Shown: positions 1 to 8,782, numbered from the stretch's first letter. The stretch is DNA of 41,500 nt from Mycobacterium innocens (GCF_900566055.1 NZ_UPHQ01000216.1:1-41500); one strand, 5' to 3'. Notes: a model not told the origin generated them from the letters alone. Numbers and translations are program-made.

Positions 1-1
1 C

Positions 2-472
2 CCCGAAGCGGCCCCACCTGCTCCGGCCGCGGCTCCGGCGGCGGCCCCCGGATTCGGCCCCGACGCCCCGCCCACGCAGGACTTCATGTATCCCTCGATC
101 GGCACGAATTGCCTGGCCGACGGTAGCAACGTGATCGCCACCGCGCTCTCGGTCGCGGGCCCGGCCAAGATTCCGTCACCCGGCCCGGGGCCGGGCCAGA
201 CGGCCTATGTGTTCACTGCCGTGGGGACCCCCGGACCCGCCGAGGTGCAGCGGCTGCCGTTGAACGTCACCTGGGTGAACCTGACGACCGGCAGGTCCGG
301 CAGCGCCACGCTCAAGCCTCGGCCGGACATCAATCCGGACGGGCCGACCACGTTGACCGTGATCGCCGACACCGGTTCGGGCAGCATCATGTCGACGATT
401 TTCGGTCAGGTCACCACCAAGGAACGGCAGTGCCAGTTCATGCCGACCATCGGCTCAACGGTGGTTCCCTAG
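2..472 (+). CDS. Ala/Pro-rich secreted-type protein, C-terminal part (Rv1157c-like)
   Basis: The frame is open from the window edge to a TAG at 470-472, so the start lies outside the window and only the last 156 residues are seen. The first 25 residues are almost all Ala and Pro, like the linker of a mycobacterial exported protein. After it comes a compact domain beginning MYPSIGTNC with two cysteines (in TNCLADG and RQCQF) that could form a disulfide outside the cytoplasm. Identity with Rv1157c rests on the gene order that follows (Rv1156, Rv1155, Rv1154c and so on). Function is unknown. Exported location is an inference, because the signal peptide would be outside the window. Confidence 0.75.
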   Translation, partial: PEAAPPAPAAAPAAAPGFGPDAPPTQDFMYPSIGTNCLADGSNVIATALSVAGPAKIPSPGPGPGQTAYVFTAVGTPGPAEVQRLPLNVTWVNLTTGRSGSATLKPRPDINPDGPTTLTVIADTGSGSIMSTIFGQVTTKERQCQFMPTIGSTVVP

Positions 473-584
473 CCTAGCTAGACCGGGTGCCGCCCCGGCA
501 TCGCGGCGGCGCCGGCTTACGGTTGGGCGCAACGACAACCCGGCGTGACTCGCCGCCGCGGCCGACAGCTGACGAGTCGCGACA

Positions 585-731
585 TCAGTACGCCATGAAC
601 AAGATTGCGTCGCGGTCGTACTCCAGGCCCGGATGAACGTCGGCAAGGTGTTTCTGGGTCAGCTCGACCAGCTCGTCCTCGTCCTTGCCGACGATGGCTT
701 CGCCGCACGGACACGTTATGTGCGTTTTCAC
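585..731 (-). CDS. 48-aa DUF1059-like small protein
   Basis: This short gene starts with GTG at 731-729 and ends with TGA at 587-585. It reads VKTHITCPCGEAIVGKDEDE at the N-terminus and ends in ILFMAY. The CPCGE cysteines and the later HLADVHP histidines fit the small predicted metal-binding family DUF1059 (COG5466). The GTG overlaps the TGA of the upstream HhH-GPD gene in a GTGA quartet, which implies translational coupling. The reading frame is clean and codons end mostly in G or C. The family assignment comes from motif memory; the biochemical role is unknown. Confidence 0.75.
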   Translation of the reverse strand: MKTHITCPCGEAIVGKDEDELVELTQKHLADVHPGLEYDRDAILFMAY

Positions 732-1309
732 GTTGCCGCCTTTCCCTTAACTGAAGCCTTCATCTGTTTCCTGTGCGAGCGCACCTGCCCGAGCGAGCGG
801 GCGTCGACGATATCGGCGACGGAGATATAGATGCCGGGTTGACCGTACGGTCCGGCGGCCTCCCGCCAGCCCGGCGGCGTCACGCCGTATTGCTTGCCGA
901 GCAACGCCAGAAAGATCCGGGCTTTTTGCTCGCCGAAACCGGGCAGCCCCTTGAGCCGCCGCAGCAACTCGTTACCATCGGGATCGCCGGCCGTCCACAC
1001 GGCGGCCGCGTCCCCGCCGTAGCGGTCCACGACGATCTGCGCGAGCGCCTGGATGCGCTTGGCCATCGAGCCCGGAAAGCGGTGTATCGCAGGCTTTTCC
1101 GAGCACAGTGCGACGAACTTTTCCGGGTCGTAGTCCGCTATCTCACCGGCGTCGAAGCCGCCCATCCGGTCGGCGATCTTCTTGGGCCCGGCGAACGCGG
1201 TCTCCAGCGGAACTTGCTGGTCAAGAAGCATGCCGACCAGCAGCGCGAACGGGTTGGAGTCGAGCAGCGCGTCGGCGGCCTGGTCCTGGGCAAGCTGCAG
1301 TTTCACCAC
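728..1309 (-). CDS. HhH-GPD base-excision DNA repair family protein (Rv1156-like)
   Basis: About 193 residues. It carries NPFALLVGMLLDQQVPLE near the N-terminus, the DNA-glycosylase-like helix region of small actinobacterial HhH-GPD proteins, and a helix-hairpin-helix segment around LKGLPGFGEQKARIFLALLG (roughly residues 130-150). Members are related to endonuclease III and AlkA glycosylases that remove damaged bases; the substrate of this subfamily is not established. I chose the GTG at 1309 because a TAAACT -10 box at 1321-1316 lies 6 nt upstream, giving a leaderless start; GTG at 1306 or 1315 are alternatives. The last codons overlap the downstream DUF1059-like gene. Confidence 0.85.
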   Translation of the reverse strand: MVKLQLAQDQAADALLDSNPFALLVGMLLDQQVPLETAFAGPKKIADRMGGFDAGEIADYDPEKFVALCSEKPAIHRFPGSMAKRIQALAQIVVDRYGGDAAAVWTAGDPDGNELLRRLKGLPGFGEQKARIFLALLGKQYGVTPPGWREAAGPYGQPGIYISVADIVDARSLGQVRSHRKQMKASVKGKAAT

Positions 1310-1315
1310 CCACAC

Positions 1316-1321
1316 AGTTTA
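1316..1321 (-). promoter_or_regulatory. -10 box TAAACT, leaderless start of HhH-GPD gene
   Basis: On the minus strand TAAACT is followed by 6 nt and then GTG, the spacing expected when transcription starts at the first base of the start codon. No clear -35 was picked out. Confidence 0.5.
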
Positions 1322-1397
1322 GAACTCAACGGGCGACCCGCCGGCAGAGCATCGGTACAGCATCGAATTGGCTTGCCCGGCAGAGGCTTTGCCGTGA

Positions 1398-1571
1398 CTA
1401 GCCGCTCTTGCGGCGGAATTCCCGTCGGCTCTCCAGCGGACCGTGGGCCCGCGGTTGCTTGGCGCCGCCGTCCTTGTGATCCGATCCACCCGCCGACTTG
1501 GCCAGCTTGCGGTCGAGGGCTTCGCGGAACTTGCGCTTGGTCTCGTCCTCGGGGGACTTCGATGCAGGCAT
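1398..1571 (-). CDS. DUF5302 small basic protein, 57 aa
   Basis: Starts ATG at 1571 and ends TAG at 1398. The protein reads MPASKSPEDETKRKFREALD, then a run rich in Lys, Gly and His (KSAGGSDHKDGGAKQ), then a basic tail ending RREFRRKSG. This matches what I recall of the actinobacterial DUF5302 family, which is widely conserved next to Rv1155/Rv1156 and has no known function. Its charge (many Lys and Arg) would suit binding to nucleic acid or ribosomes, but that is only inference. The start is fixed by a -10 box 7 nt upstream. Confidence 0.8.
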   Translation of the reverse strand: MPASKSPEDETKRKFREALDRKLAKSAGGSDHKDGGAKQPRAHGPLESRREFRRKSG

Positions 1572-1578
1572 ACTCGGC

Positions 1579-1584
1579 AGCCTA
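1579..1584 (-). promoter_or_regulatory. -10 box TAGGCT, leaderless start of DUF5302 gene
   Basis: On the minus strand TAGGCT, then 7 nt, then ATG at 1571. The same hexamer and spacing precede the next gene (1595-2038). Confidence 0.55.
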
Positions 1585-1594
1585 ACCCGGGTGT

Positions 1595-2092
<498 letters not shown>

Positions 2093-2094
2093 TC

Positions 2095-2610
2095 ATGACT
2101 CGATACGCGGCATTCCTGCGCGGGGTCAATGTCGGGGGCGTCAACCTGAAAATGGCCGACGTGGCCGCGGCGTTGACCGACGCCGGGTTCGCCCACGTGC
2201 GCACCGTCCTGGCCAGCGGCAACGTCCTGCTGGAGGCATCCTTGGATGCCGCGCAGGTGCGCGCGACCGCGGAGGCCGCGTTGCGCGCGCGGTTCGGCTA
2301 TGACGCGTGGGTGTTGGTCTACGACATCGACACCGTGCGCGCAATCGACGGGGGATACCCGTTCGACCGGGAGGTCGACGGATACCAGTCGCACGTCACG
2401 TTCGTCAGCGACCCCGCGGTGCTCGACGAGCTGGCGGCGCTGACAGCTGGCCCGGAGGAGAAAATCAGCCGCGGCGACGGCGTCGTTTATTGGCAAGTAC
2501 CGAAGGGAAGCACTCTGGACAGCGCCATCGGCCAAACGATGGGAAAGAAGCGCTACAAGTCGTCGACCACCACCCGCAACCTGCGAACACTGGACAAGGT
2601 GCTGAAATGA
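2095..2610 (+). CDS. DUF1697 family protein (Rv1154c-like)
   Basis: 171 residues. The opening MTRYAAFLRGVNVGGVN and the following LKMADVAAALTDAGF are the hallmark of DUF1697 (COG3797), a cytoplasmic ferredoxin-like fold family of unknown function. The end, with KSSTTTRNLRTLDKVL, also matches the family, so the gene is full length. A weak ribosome site (GGTGG at 2081-2085) precedes the ATG. Its TGA overlaps the ATG of the methyltransferase (ATGA at 2607-2610), so the two are co-translated. Confidence 0.88.
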   Translation: MTRYAAFLRGVNVGGVNLKMADVAAALTDAGFAHVRTVLASGNVLLEASLDAAQVRATAEAALRARFGYDAWVLVYDIDTVRAIDGGYPFDREVDGYQSHVTFVSDPAVLDELAALTAGPEEKISRGDGVVYWQVPKGSTLDSAIGQTMGKKRYKSSTTTRNLRTLDKVLK

Positions 2611-3443
2611 CCCCCTCCAACGAAGCCTCCCAGCAGAAGGTCACCCTCACCGGAGTCTCCGAGACCGCCTTATTGACACTGAATGCCAGGGCAGCGGAGG
2701 CCCGCCGCAGCGACCCGATCATCGAGGACCCGATGGCCATCGCCCTGGTCGATTCCATCGACTTCGACTTCGCGAAGTTCGGCCGCACCCGCCAGGACAT
2801 CGCCTTGCGGGCCCGGGCCTTCGACGCCGCAACGCTGTCCTATCTGAGCCGACATCCATCGGCCACCGTGGTGGCGCTGGCAGAAGGTCTGCAAACCAGC
2901 TTCTGGCGTTTGGACGTGGCCCTTCTGGACGGCCGATTCCGTTGGCTCACAGTCGATCTGGCGCCGATCATCGCTATCCGTGCGGGGCTGCTGCCGACGC
3001 CTGCCCGGGTGTCGGTGTGCGCCCAGTCCGCGCTGGACTACAGCTGGATGGACTGCGTCGACTCATCCGCCGGGGTGTTCATCACCGCAGAGGGGCTGCT
3101 GATGTACCTGCAGCCCGAGCAGGCGCTGGCACTGATCAGCGAGTGCGCGAAGAACTTCCCGGGCGGCCAGATGCTCTTCGACCTGCCGCCGCGCTGGTTT
3201 ACCCTCTTCAGCCGGCTCGGCATCCGGACGTCGCTGCGCTACAAGATTCCGCCGATGCCGTTCAGCCTGTCCGTCGCGCAGGCCGCGGATTTGGTGAACA
3301 CGGTGCCGGGCATCCGCGCGGTTCGCGACGTGCCGTTGCCCACGGGACGCGGCTTGGTGTTCAACGCCGCGCTGTCGACGGTCTACCGCATGCCCGTCTT
3401 CGACGCGCTGCGTCCGTGCCTGACCTTGCTCGAGTTCGGCTGA
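2607..3443 (+). CDS. SAM-dependent methyltransferase, Omt-like (Rv1153c-like)
   Basis: 278 residues from the ATG overlapping the DUF1697 stop. The sequence resembles the leucine-carboxyl/PPM1-type class I methyltransferases: LTGVSETALLTLNARAAEA, RDPI-type (SDPIIEDPMA), the SAM-binding strand ATVVALAEGLQTSFWRLD (about residues 88-105), and GVFITAEGLLMYL (about 157-169). Rv1153c is annotated omt, a probable O-methyltransferase; the substrate is unknown. The gene is complete and ends 4 bp from the convergent GntR gene, leaving no room for a classical terminator. Confidence 0.88.
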   Translation: MTPSNEASQQKVTLTGVSETALLTLNARAAEARRSDPIIEDPMAIALVDSIDFDFAKFGRTRQDIALRARAFDAATLSYLSRHPSATVVALAEGLQTSFWRLDVALLDGRFRWLTVDLAPIIAIRAGLLPTPARVSVCAQSALDYSWMDCVDSSAGVFITAEGLLMYLQPEQALALISECAKNFPGGQMLFDLPPRWFTLFSRLGIRTSLRYKIPPMPFSLSVAQAADLVNTVPGIRAVRDVPLPTGRGLVFNAALSTVYRMPVFDALRPCLTLLEFG

Positions 3444-3447
3444 GGCT

Positions 3448-3813
3448 TCAGTCGTCGGGCACGTTCGTGAGGTAACGCATGGCGTCGGACTTGGTCAGGC
3501 CCAGTGCGCGAGCGACTTCCACGTATTCCCTGGCTGCGGCGGCCATCGCCGCGTCGGTCGGGTCGAAGCGGGAGATGAAAGTACCGAAGCGCCCGCGCGT
3601 TTCGACGATCGCCGCCGACTCCAGCTCCCGGTAGGCGCGGGCCACCGTATTGGCGGCAACCCCGAGCTGGCCGGCCAGGTCGCGCACCGTCGGCAGCCGG
3701 GTTCCCGGTGGTAACGCACCGGCCCGCACCCCGTCGATAACCTGGGTCCTGAGCTGGTCGAACAGCGGCTTGCCCGCCTTCACATCGATCCGTAACCAGT
3801 CGCGCAGCTCCAC
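3448..3813 (-). CDS. GntR-family (YtrA-type) transcriptional regulator (Rv1152-like)
   Basis: 121 residues from GTG at 3813; a TTG at 3831 would add 6 residues but [20 protein letters not shown] looks like the native N-terminus. The winged helix-turn-helix is visible in [20 protein letters not shown] followed by [20 protein letters not shown] (about residues 32-75). The effector domain is very short (45 residues), typical of the YtrA subfamily, which usually controls adjacent transporters or detoxification genes. It is divergent from the sirtuin gene with 37 bp between starts, so it could regulate that promoter. Confidence 0.9.
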   Translation of the reverse strand: MELRDWLRIDVKAGKPLFDQLRTQVIDGVRAGALPPGTRLPTVRDLAGQLGVAANTVARAYRELESAAIVETRGRFGTFISRFDPTDAAMAAAAREYVEVARALGLTKSDAMRYLTNVPDD

Positions 3814-3838
3814 CCACCCAGTATCTACCAAGCACGGC

Positions 3839-3844
3839 TATCTT
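3839..3844 (+). promoter_or_regulatory. -10 box TATCTT, leaderless start of sirtuin gene
   Basis: TATCTT is followed by TGTGGG (6 nt) and the ATG at 3851. It lies in the short gap to the divergent GntR gene, so a GntR operator would have to overlap it. Confidence 0.6.
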
Positions 3845-3850
3845 TGTGGG

Positions 3851-4564
3851 ATGCGAGTGACGGTGCTCAGCGGGGCGGGGATCTCGGCGGAAAGCGGCGT
3901 CCCGACCTTTCGTGACGACAAAAACGGATTGTGGGCCCGTTTCGACCCCTACGAGCTGTCCAGCACACACGGATGGGAGAGCAACCCCGAGCGGGTGTGG
4001 GGCTGGTATCTGTGGCGCCACTACCTGGTGGGCACGGTCGAACCCAACGAGGGTCATCGCGCGATCGCCGACTGGCAGAGCGCGGCCGACGTCACCGTCG
4101 TCACCCAAAACGTCGACGACCTGCACGAGCGTGCCGGCAGCACACCAGTGCACCACCTGCACGGCAGCCTTTTTGAATTCCGTTGTGCCCGTTGCGGTAT
4201 GCCTTACACCGAGGCGCTGCCGGTGATGACCGAACCGGCTATCGAGGTGGAGCCGCCGGTCTGCCGCTGCGGCGGCCTGATCCGGCCCGACATCGTGTGG
4301 TTCGGCGAGGCGCTGCCCGAAGGGCCGTGGCAACATGCCGTCGAGGCGACCGAAGCCGCCGATGTGATGGTGGTGGTGGGGACCTCCGCGATCGTCTACC
4401 CGGCCGCCGGGCTACCGGAGCTGGCACTGGCACGCGGCATTCCGGTGATCGAGGTCAATCCTGAGCCGACACCGTTGTCCGGGAGCGCGACGATCTGTGT
4501 ACGCCAGTCGGCGAGTCGGGCGTTGCCCGGGTTGTTGCAGCGGTTGCCTTCGCTGCTGGGTTAG
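3851..4564 (+). CDS. cobB: Class III sirtuin, NAD-dependent protein deacylase (Rv1151c/CobB-like)
   Basis: 237 residues with all sirtuin signatures: [16 protein letters not shown] (NAD binding, residues 7-22), [12 protein letters not shown] (85-96), catalytic His104 in HHLHG, and a zinc site Cys112, Cys115, Cys138, Cys140. Tyr53 and Arg56 in WYLWRH form the Y-x-x-R pair that in SIRT5-type sirtuins recognises acidic acyl groups, so desuccinylase activity is expected besides deacetylation. It acts on cytoplasmic proteins, consuming NAD and releasing nicotinamide. It is probably leaderless (see 3839-3844). The gene is full length; beyond it lies a degraded region. Confidence 0.93.
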   Translation: MRVTVLSGAGISAESGVPTFRDDKNGLWARFDPYELSSTHGWESNPERVWGWYLWRHYLVGTVEPNEGHRAIADWQSAADVTVVTQNVDDLHERAGSTPVHHLHGSLFEFRCARCGMPYTEALPVMTEPAIEVEPPVCRCGGLIRPDIVWFGEALPEGPWQHAVEATEAADVMVVVGTSAIVYPAAGLPELALARGIPVIEVNPEPTPLSGSATICVRQSASRALPGLLQRLPSLLG

Positions 4565-4571
4565 CTTTCGG

Positions 4572-4651
4572 GTCGAGCCTGCGATAGTCGCATCGAAGCT
4601 ACACACAGCTCGCGGTTCGCCCACAGGACCGCACGCTCAGCGCAGTTTCGG
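4572..4651 (+). repeat. 80-bp direct repeat, copy 1
   Basis: The first 25 bases (gtcgagcctgcgatagtcgc and on) are identical to those of copy 2 at 4993-5072, and the last 10 (cgcagtttcgg end) also match, with roughly 80 percent identity over 80 bp. The two copies sit immediately upstream and at the 3' end of the degraded gene at 4688-5008. Confidence 0.85.
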
Positions 4652-4687
4652 TGAGCCGACGTCGGCGAAGCGGGCGATTCTGCCGTC

Positions 4688-5008
4688 ATGGCCAGCGAGG
4701 AACCATTTATCGGCAGCGAAGCGGTGCACAGCGGAACACTGCGGCCCCACCAGCTGCGTTCCCGATTCCGGTTGGCGTATCCCGACGTCTACGTCCGGCG
4801 CGATCAGCAACTGACGCTGCGGCACCGTGCGGTTGCCGCGTGGCTGTGGTCGCACCGCCGAGGCGTGCTCGCCCGGGCTCACCGCCGCCGCGAGGAGTTG
4901 AAGCGGCTCAGCTGGCTCGTCGTCCGAGTGGCGGCAACCGATAGTCCTGCCGACATCATTCGCCGGATCCGTGCTGCGTTGGAGTTTCGCGCGTCGAGCC
5001 TGCGATAG
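4688..5008 (+). pseudogene. DUF559-type (AbiEi/Vsr-like endonuclease-fold) gene with in-frame internal deletion
   Basis: The open frame encodes 106 residues. Residues 1-60 (EPFIGSEAVHSGTLRPHQLR, then FRLAYPDVYV and RHRAVAAWLWSHRRGVLA) match the N-terminus of large mycobacterial DUF559 proteins of about 290 residues. Residues 64-106 (RREELKRLSWLVVRV, then DIIRRIRAALEFR) match their extreme C-terminus, the part after the endonuclease-fold core. Some 170-190 residues, including the catalytic core, appear to be missing at the junction near 4878. The remnant cannot be a nuclease. It occupies the place where M. tuberculosis has transposase and 13E12 repeat genes. Family comparison is from memory. 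Confidence 0.7.
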
Positions 5009-5072
5009 TCGCATCGAGCCTGCGCACAGATCGCCCCTCGCCCCACGGATCGCGCGCTGAGCGCAGTTTCGG
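4993..5072 (+). repeat. 80-bp direct repeat, copy 2
   Basis: Second copy of the repeat at 4572-4651. It overlaps the last codons and stop of the DUF559 remnant and ends 2 bp before the stop of the convergent methyltransferase gene. The unit contains tcgagcctgcg twice. Confidence 0.85.
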
Positions 5073-5074
5073 GG

Positions 5075-5713
5075 TCAGGGCAACGGACGCCGCGCCCGGC
5101 CCAGCGCCAACTCTGAGACGGGCAACGGCGCCCACGCCGGCAATGTCCACTCCCGTCGTGCGGTGTCCACGTCGAATCCCGCCGCGACGATCGCCCGTTC
5201 GGTATCGCGATGGGTGTGGCAGTTGCCGGCCAGCCGCGGCCAGAACGTCGCGTCGACGAACTGCTGAAGCCGGCCCCGAACACCGGCGCTGGCTACGTGC
5301 TCGAGATACCGCAACTGCCCACCCGGCCGTAGCAATGAGTGCAGGTGTCGCAGCACCCCCACCGGGTCGTTCACCGAACAGAGCACCAGCGAGCAGACCA
5401 CCGCGTCGAAGGGCTCCCCGGTGCTGAAGTCCTCCGCCGTATCGCCGGTCACCAGCACGGGAATTGGCGCATCGACGGCCGCGGCTCGGGCTTTGGCCGT
5501 CAAGTGCGGCTCCGGCTCCATGGCCACGACCTGTGTCACGGTCTGCGGGTAGTAGGCGAAGTTCGTCCCGACACCGGCACCGACTTCCAGTACCCGGCCC
5601 GACAGGCCGTCCAGATTCTCCCGGCGCAGGTCTCGTAGCGACTCGGCTTCGTGGGCGGCGATGACCGGCCAGATGCGGGCGAACAACGGGTGCTCGATTT
5701 TGGCGCCGGTCAT
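5075..5713 (-). CDS. Class I SAM-dependent methyltransferase (Rv1147-like)
   Basis: 212 residues. Motif I is RVLEVGAGVGTNFAYY (about residues 40-55), followed by VVAMEPEPHLTAKAR and FDAVVCSLVLCSV, the standard SAM-binding Rossmann pattern of the UbiE/phospholipid methyltransferase type, and LLRPGGQLRYLEHV. It would methylate a small molecule or lipid in the cytoplasm or at the membrane. The ATG at 5713 overlaps the TGA of the TetR gene (ATGA), and TetR follows mmpL directly, so mmpL, tetR and this gene form one operon. Substrate unknown; the MmpL context suggests an envelope lipid. Confidence 0.87.
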   Translation of the reverse strand: MTGAKIEHPLFARIWPVIAAHEAESLRDLRRENLDGLSGRVLEVGAGVGTNFAYYPQTVTQVVAMEPEPHLTAKARAAAVDAPIPVLVTGDTAEDFSTGEPFDAVVCSLVLCSVNDPVGVLRHLHSLLRPGGQLRYLEHVASAGVRGRLQQFVDATFWPRLAGNCHTHRDTERAIVAAGFDVDTARREWTLPAWAPLPVSELALGRARRPLP

Positions 5714-6405
5714 ACCGGGGCCGCTTCCGACGTGCGATGCTGCCGGACCCAATCGATCAGCTGCCGCGATGTTGCGCGCGGGCCGACCAGGCCGGCCACC
5801 ATATGTCCGCACAGCACCGCGCTGAGCACCCGGTCGGCGAACGCTTCGACGTCGCCGAACGGCAGATGCGGTTTGGTGATCAACAGGGCGGCCACCCCAT
5901 GCGCGGCGGTCCACAGCTCCAGGGCAATCATGGTCGGATCGTCGGTCCGGTAGACGCCCTCGTCCATCAGGGCCTGCACGGAGGCCCGCATGTGCTTGAA
6001 CGCCGAACTGTCCAGGGCGATATCGACGTCGCTGCCCGAGCGCCACTCCCCCATGGTCGCAAGGCGATACAGCTGTGGGGTCTGCAGCGCGAACCGCACG
6101 TAGGCGAGGCCCTGCGCCCGTAGCACGTCGACGGTGGACGGTGGACCGATGGCCACCCGCTCCATTTCCGCATCCAGGCGGGCCAGGTAGCGTGCGCACA
6201 CCGCGTCCAACAGCGCCTCTTTGTCCTCGAAGTGCAGATAGATGGACGGCGGTGTGACGCTCACGCGTTGGGCCACCGATCGGATCGAGACCGCCCGGGC
6301 CTGCCCTGTCTCCAGCAGCAATTCGGTGGCCGCGTCCAGGATTTCGCGGCGTAGCCGGTCCCCCGATCCGCGCGGGGCACGTGAGCGACGCAGGCCCATC
6401 GACAC
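5710..6405 (-). CDS. TetR-family transcriptional regulator
   Basis: 231 residues if the GTG at 6405 is used, 229 from the ATG at 6399. The N-terminal helix-turn-helix is LRREILDAATELLLETGQAR followed by VSIRSVAQRVSVTPPSIYLH and FEDKEALLDAV (about residues 18-70). The C-terminal ligand domain (YRLATMGEW, ELWTAAHGVAALL) resembles the TetR_C WHG type. It begins 1 nt from the mmpL stop and overlaps the methyltransferase start, so it is co-transcribed with the transporter it probably represses. A candidate operator lies upstream of mmpL (8783-8807). Confidence 0.92.
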   Translation of the reverse strand: MSMGLRRSRAPRGSGDRLRREILDAATELLLETGQARAVSIRSVAQRVSVTPPSIYLHFEDKEALLDAVCARYLARLDAEMERVAIGPPSTVDVLRAQGLAYVRFALQTPQLYRLATMGEWRSGSDVDIALDSSAFKHMRASVQALMDEGVYRTDDPTMIALELWTAAHGVAALLITKPHLPFGDVEAFADRVLSAVLCGHMVAGLVGPRATSRQLIDWVRQHRTSEAAPV

Positions 6406-6406
6406 G

Positions 6407-8728
6407 TCAACCCTTACCCGTCAACGCTGCGGTGATCGCCGGCTCGTCACTGCGGCTCGTCGTCCCGGCCTCATGCTTGACCGCAGCGCCCTCGCCGATG
6501 CCAAACCGCTCGTGCAGCCACACCAACGGCTTGGGCGCCCACCAGTTCCAGCTGCCCATCACGTGCATGAAGGCCGGCACCAAGACCATGCGCACCAGGG
6601 TGGCATCGGCGGCCACCGCAAGGGTCAGGCCCAGACCGAACATTCGCATGAAGGACACATGTGCGGCGATCAGCGCGGCGAACGACATCGACATCACCAA
6701 CGCCGCCGCGGTGATCACCCGCCCGGTACGCGCCACCCCGAGCGCCACACTCTCGTCGTTGGCGGCATGCGCTGCGGCCGGGTTCGGGGTTGCCGGACGG
6801 GCAGCCCCGGAAGCCAGCCAGTACTCGCGGATCCGGGCGACAAGGAACACCTCGTAATCCATGGACAGCCCGAAGGCGATGCAGAACAACAGCACCGGCA
6901 TGTTCGCCACCAGCGTCCCGCTCGGGGTTGTGCCCAGCGCCCCCAGATGGCCGTCCTGGAAGATCCAGACCAGCGCGCCGAACGCCGCACTCAGCGACAG
7001 CACATTACAAACCAGCGCCTTGACCGGCAACACGACGCTGCCGGTGAGCAGGAACAGCAGCACCAGCGTGATGACGGCCATCAGGCCCAGCACCAGCGGG
7101 AGCCGATCGGTCACCGCATCGACGCTGTCCCGGTTGACCTGCGCCACGCCGGCCATCTCGACGGATCGCCCGGCCGGGCCGGCCACCTGGTGCAAGCGGG
7201 TGAGCTGGGTATCGGAGGGTTGGGAAAACAGCGGCGCGGTGCTGTTGACGGTCAGGAACGCGCTGCCGTCGGCAAACCCGGTGGCTCCCGCCGGCGGGCC
7301 CACCTTGTTCCCGCCGACGAACGTTCCGCTCGGGGCGGTCACCGACGACACGTCGGGTACCCGCGACAGGTCGGCGGCATAGCCGTCAAGGTCGGCCGGA
7401 GTCAGACCGCGGGCATCGGGGACGACGACCGGAACAGCCATCGCCAGGTCATGGGCGAAGTTCTTGCGCAGCTCATCACCCACCTGATGGGCAGAAGCCG
7501 TACGCGGGAGCACCCGGTCGTCCGGGAAACCCCACTTCACCGACAAGAACGGGAGTCCCAGCAGCACCAGCAGCGCGACCACCGCCAGACCGATCGGCAA
7601 CCACCGGCGCATGACGAACTTGGTGGACCGATACCAGAACAGTTGCTCTACCGGCTTGTGCACCGGCTCGGGGCGACCCAGCATGCGGCGTATCAGGCGG
7701 CGAACGTCCAACGCGTCGAGGCGGGGACCCAGCAGCACGATCGCGGCCGGAGTGATCACGATCGACGCGGTCGCCACGAAGGCGACAGTTGCCACACCGG
7801 CGTAGGCGAACGACTTCAGGAAGTACATCGGAAACGCCACTGTGGCCGCCATCGACAACGCCACCGTGGTCGCCGAGAACAGGACCGTGCGACCGGACGT
7901 AGCCATCGTCCGGATCAGCGCCTCGTGCGGGTCACTGCCCTCGGCGAGCTCGTCGCGATAGCGGCTGATGATCAGCAGGGTGTAGTCGATGGCCAGGGCC
8001 AGACCCATTGCGGTGCTCAGGTTGAGGGCGAAGATCGACACATCGGTGGTGAACGTCACCAGTCGCAGCACCGACATCGAGCCGACCACGGCCAGGGCGC
8101 CCAGCGCCATCGGCAGCGCCGCTGCCAGCAGCCCACCGAAAACCCACACCAGCACCAGGAAGCTGAGCGGAATCGCGATCGCCTCCATCACCAGCAGGTC
8201 CGCTTGATTCTGCTTGTTGATCTGGGCGTACTCCATGGCCGACCCGCCCGCGCGGACGGTGACACCGTCACGGTCGTGGACAATTTCGTCGGCCAGCGTC
8301 TGGGCGTTCTTCTGCGCGTTGTTCTCGCCGCCCTTGATGTTGACCACGATCAACCCCGACTTGCCGTCGGTGCTGACCAGGTCGCCAGAGGCCTGCGGCG
8401 GCCCCGTCCACGGTGATGTCGCGTTGTAGACCAACGGCGACCGCTGCAGCTGGCCGACGACGTCGGTACCGACCGTGCGAGCGGCCTCGCTGCCGACCCC
8501 GGCCGGAGCGGTCACCAAGATCAGCATCTGCTGCCCGCTCTGGCCGAACTTGTTGGTCAGCACGGTGATGGCACGTGCCGATTCAGAGTCGGGGTCCTGG
8601 AAACCCCCTGGCGACAGGCTGTTGGCGACCGGTATGCCGAAGACCGCTGCGGCCAGGAACACCAGCAACGCAACTCCGATGATTCGGCGCGGCGCCGCTA
8701 TGGCGAGTCGTGCGATCCCCTGCAACAT
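6407..8728 (-). CDS. mmpL13: MmpL-family RND lipid transporter, intact MmpL13-like
   Basis: 773 residues from ATG at 8728, which has a strong GGAGGGG ribosome site. The N-terminal helix (RIIGVALLVFLAAAVFGIPV) is followed by a periplasmic loop starting SLSPGGFQDPDSES, then two MMPL membrane blocks. The two Asp-Tyr pairs expected for proton relay in MmpL pumps are present: AIDYTLLIISRYRDE in the first block and SMDYEVFLVARIREYW in the second. The pump would export a lipid across the inner membrane. In M. tuberculosis the equivalent is split into mmpL13a and mmpL13b (303 and 470 aa as I recall, summing to this length); here it is one uninterrupted frame. Confidence 0.93.
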   Translation of the reverse strand: MLQGIARLAIAAPRRIIGVALLVFLAAAVFGIPVANSLSPGGFQDPDSESARAITVLTNKFGQSGQQMLILVTAPAGVGSEAARTVGTDVVGQLQRSPLVYNATSPWTGPPQASGDLVSTDGKSGLIVVNIKGGENNAQKNAQTLADEIVHDRDGVTVRAGGSAMEYAQINKQNQADLLVMEAIAIPLSFLVLVWVFGGLLAAALPMALGALAVVGSMSVLRLVTFTTDVSIFALNLSTAMGLALAIDYTLLIISRYRDELAEGSDPHEALIRTMATSGRTVLFSATTVALSMAATVAFPMYFLKSFAYAGVATVAFVATASIVITPAAIVLLGPRLDALDVRRLIRRMLGRPEPVHKPVEQLFWYRSTKFVMRRWLPIGLAVVALLVLLGLPFLSVKWGFPDDRVLPRTASAHQVGDELRKNFAHDLAMAVPVVVPDARGLTPADLDGYAADLSRVPDVSSVTAPSGTFVGGNKVGPPAGATGFADGSAFLTVNSTAPLFSQPSDTQLTRLHQVAGPAGRSVEMAGVAQVNRDSVDAVTDRLPLVLGLMAVITLVLLFLLTGSVVLPVKALVCNVLSLSAAFGALVWIFQDGHLGALGTTPSGTLVANMPVLLFCIAFGLSMDYEVFLVARIREYWLASGAARPATPNPAAAHAANDESVALGVARTGRVITAAALVMSMSFAALIAAHVSFMRMFGLGLTLAVAADATLVRMVLVPAFMHVMGSWNWWAPKPLVWLHERFGIGEGAAVKHEAGTTSRSDEPAITAALTGKG

Positions 8729-8782
8729 GGTGCGTCCCCTCCAGCGCCGGCGCTGGCCGTCCCCGAGCGGCCCACCGTATCC

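Noticed and set aside
480..540. GC-rich inverted segments after the first gene as a terminator
   Set aside because: Stems are short and imperfect and there is no T tract; not distinguishable from background at this GC content.
6242..8416. 724-codon open frame on the plus strand opposite mmpL13
   Set aside because: His-, Arg- and Gln-rich low-complexity protein with no family features; a mirror of the high-GC transporter gene on the other strand.
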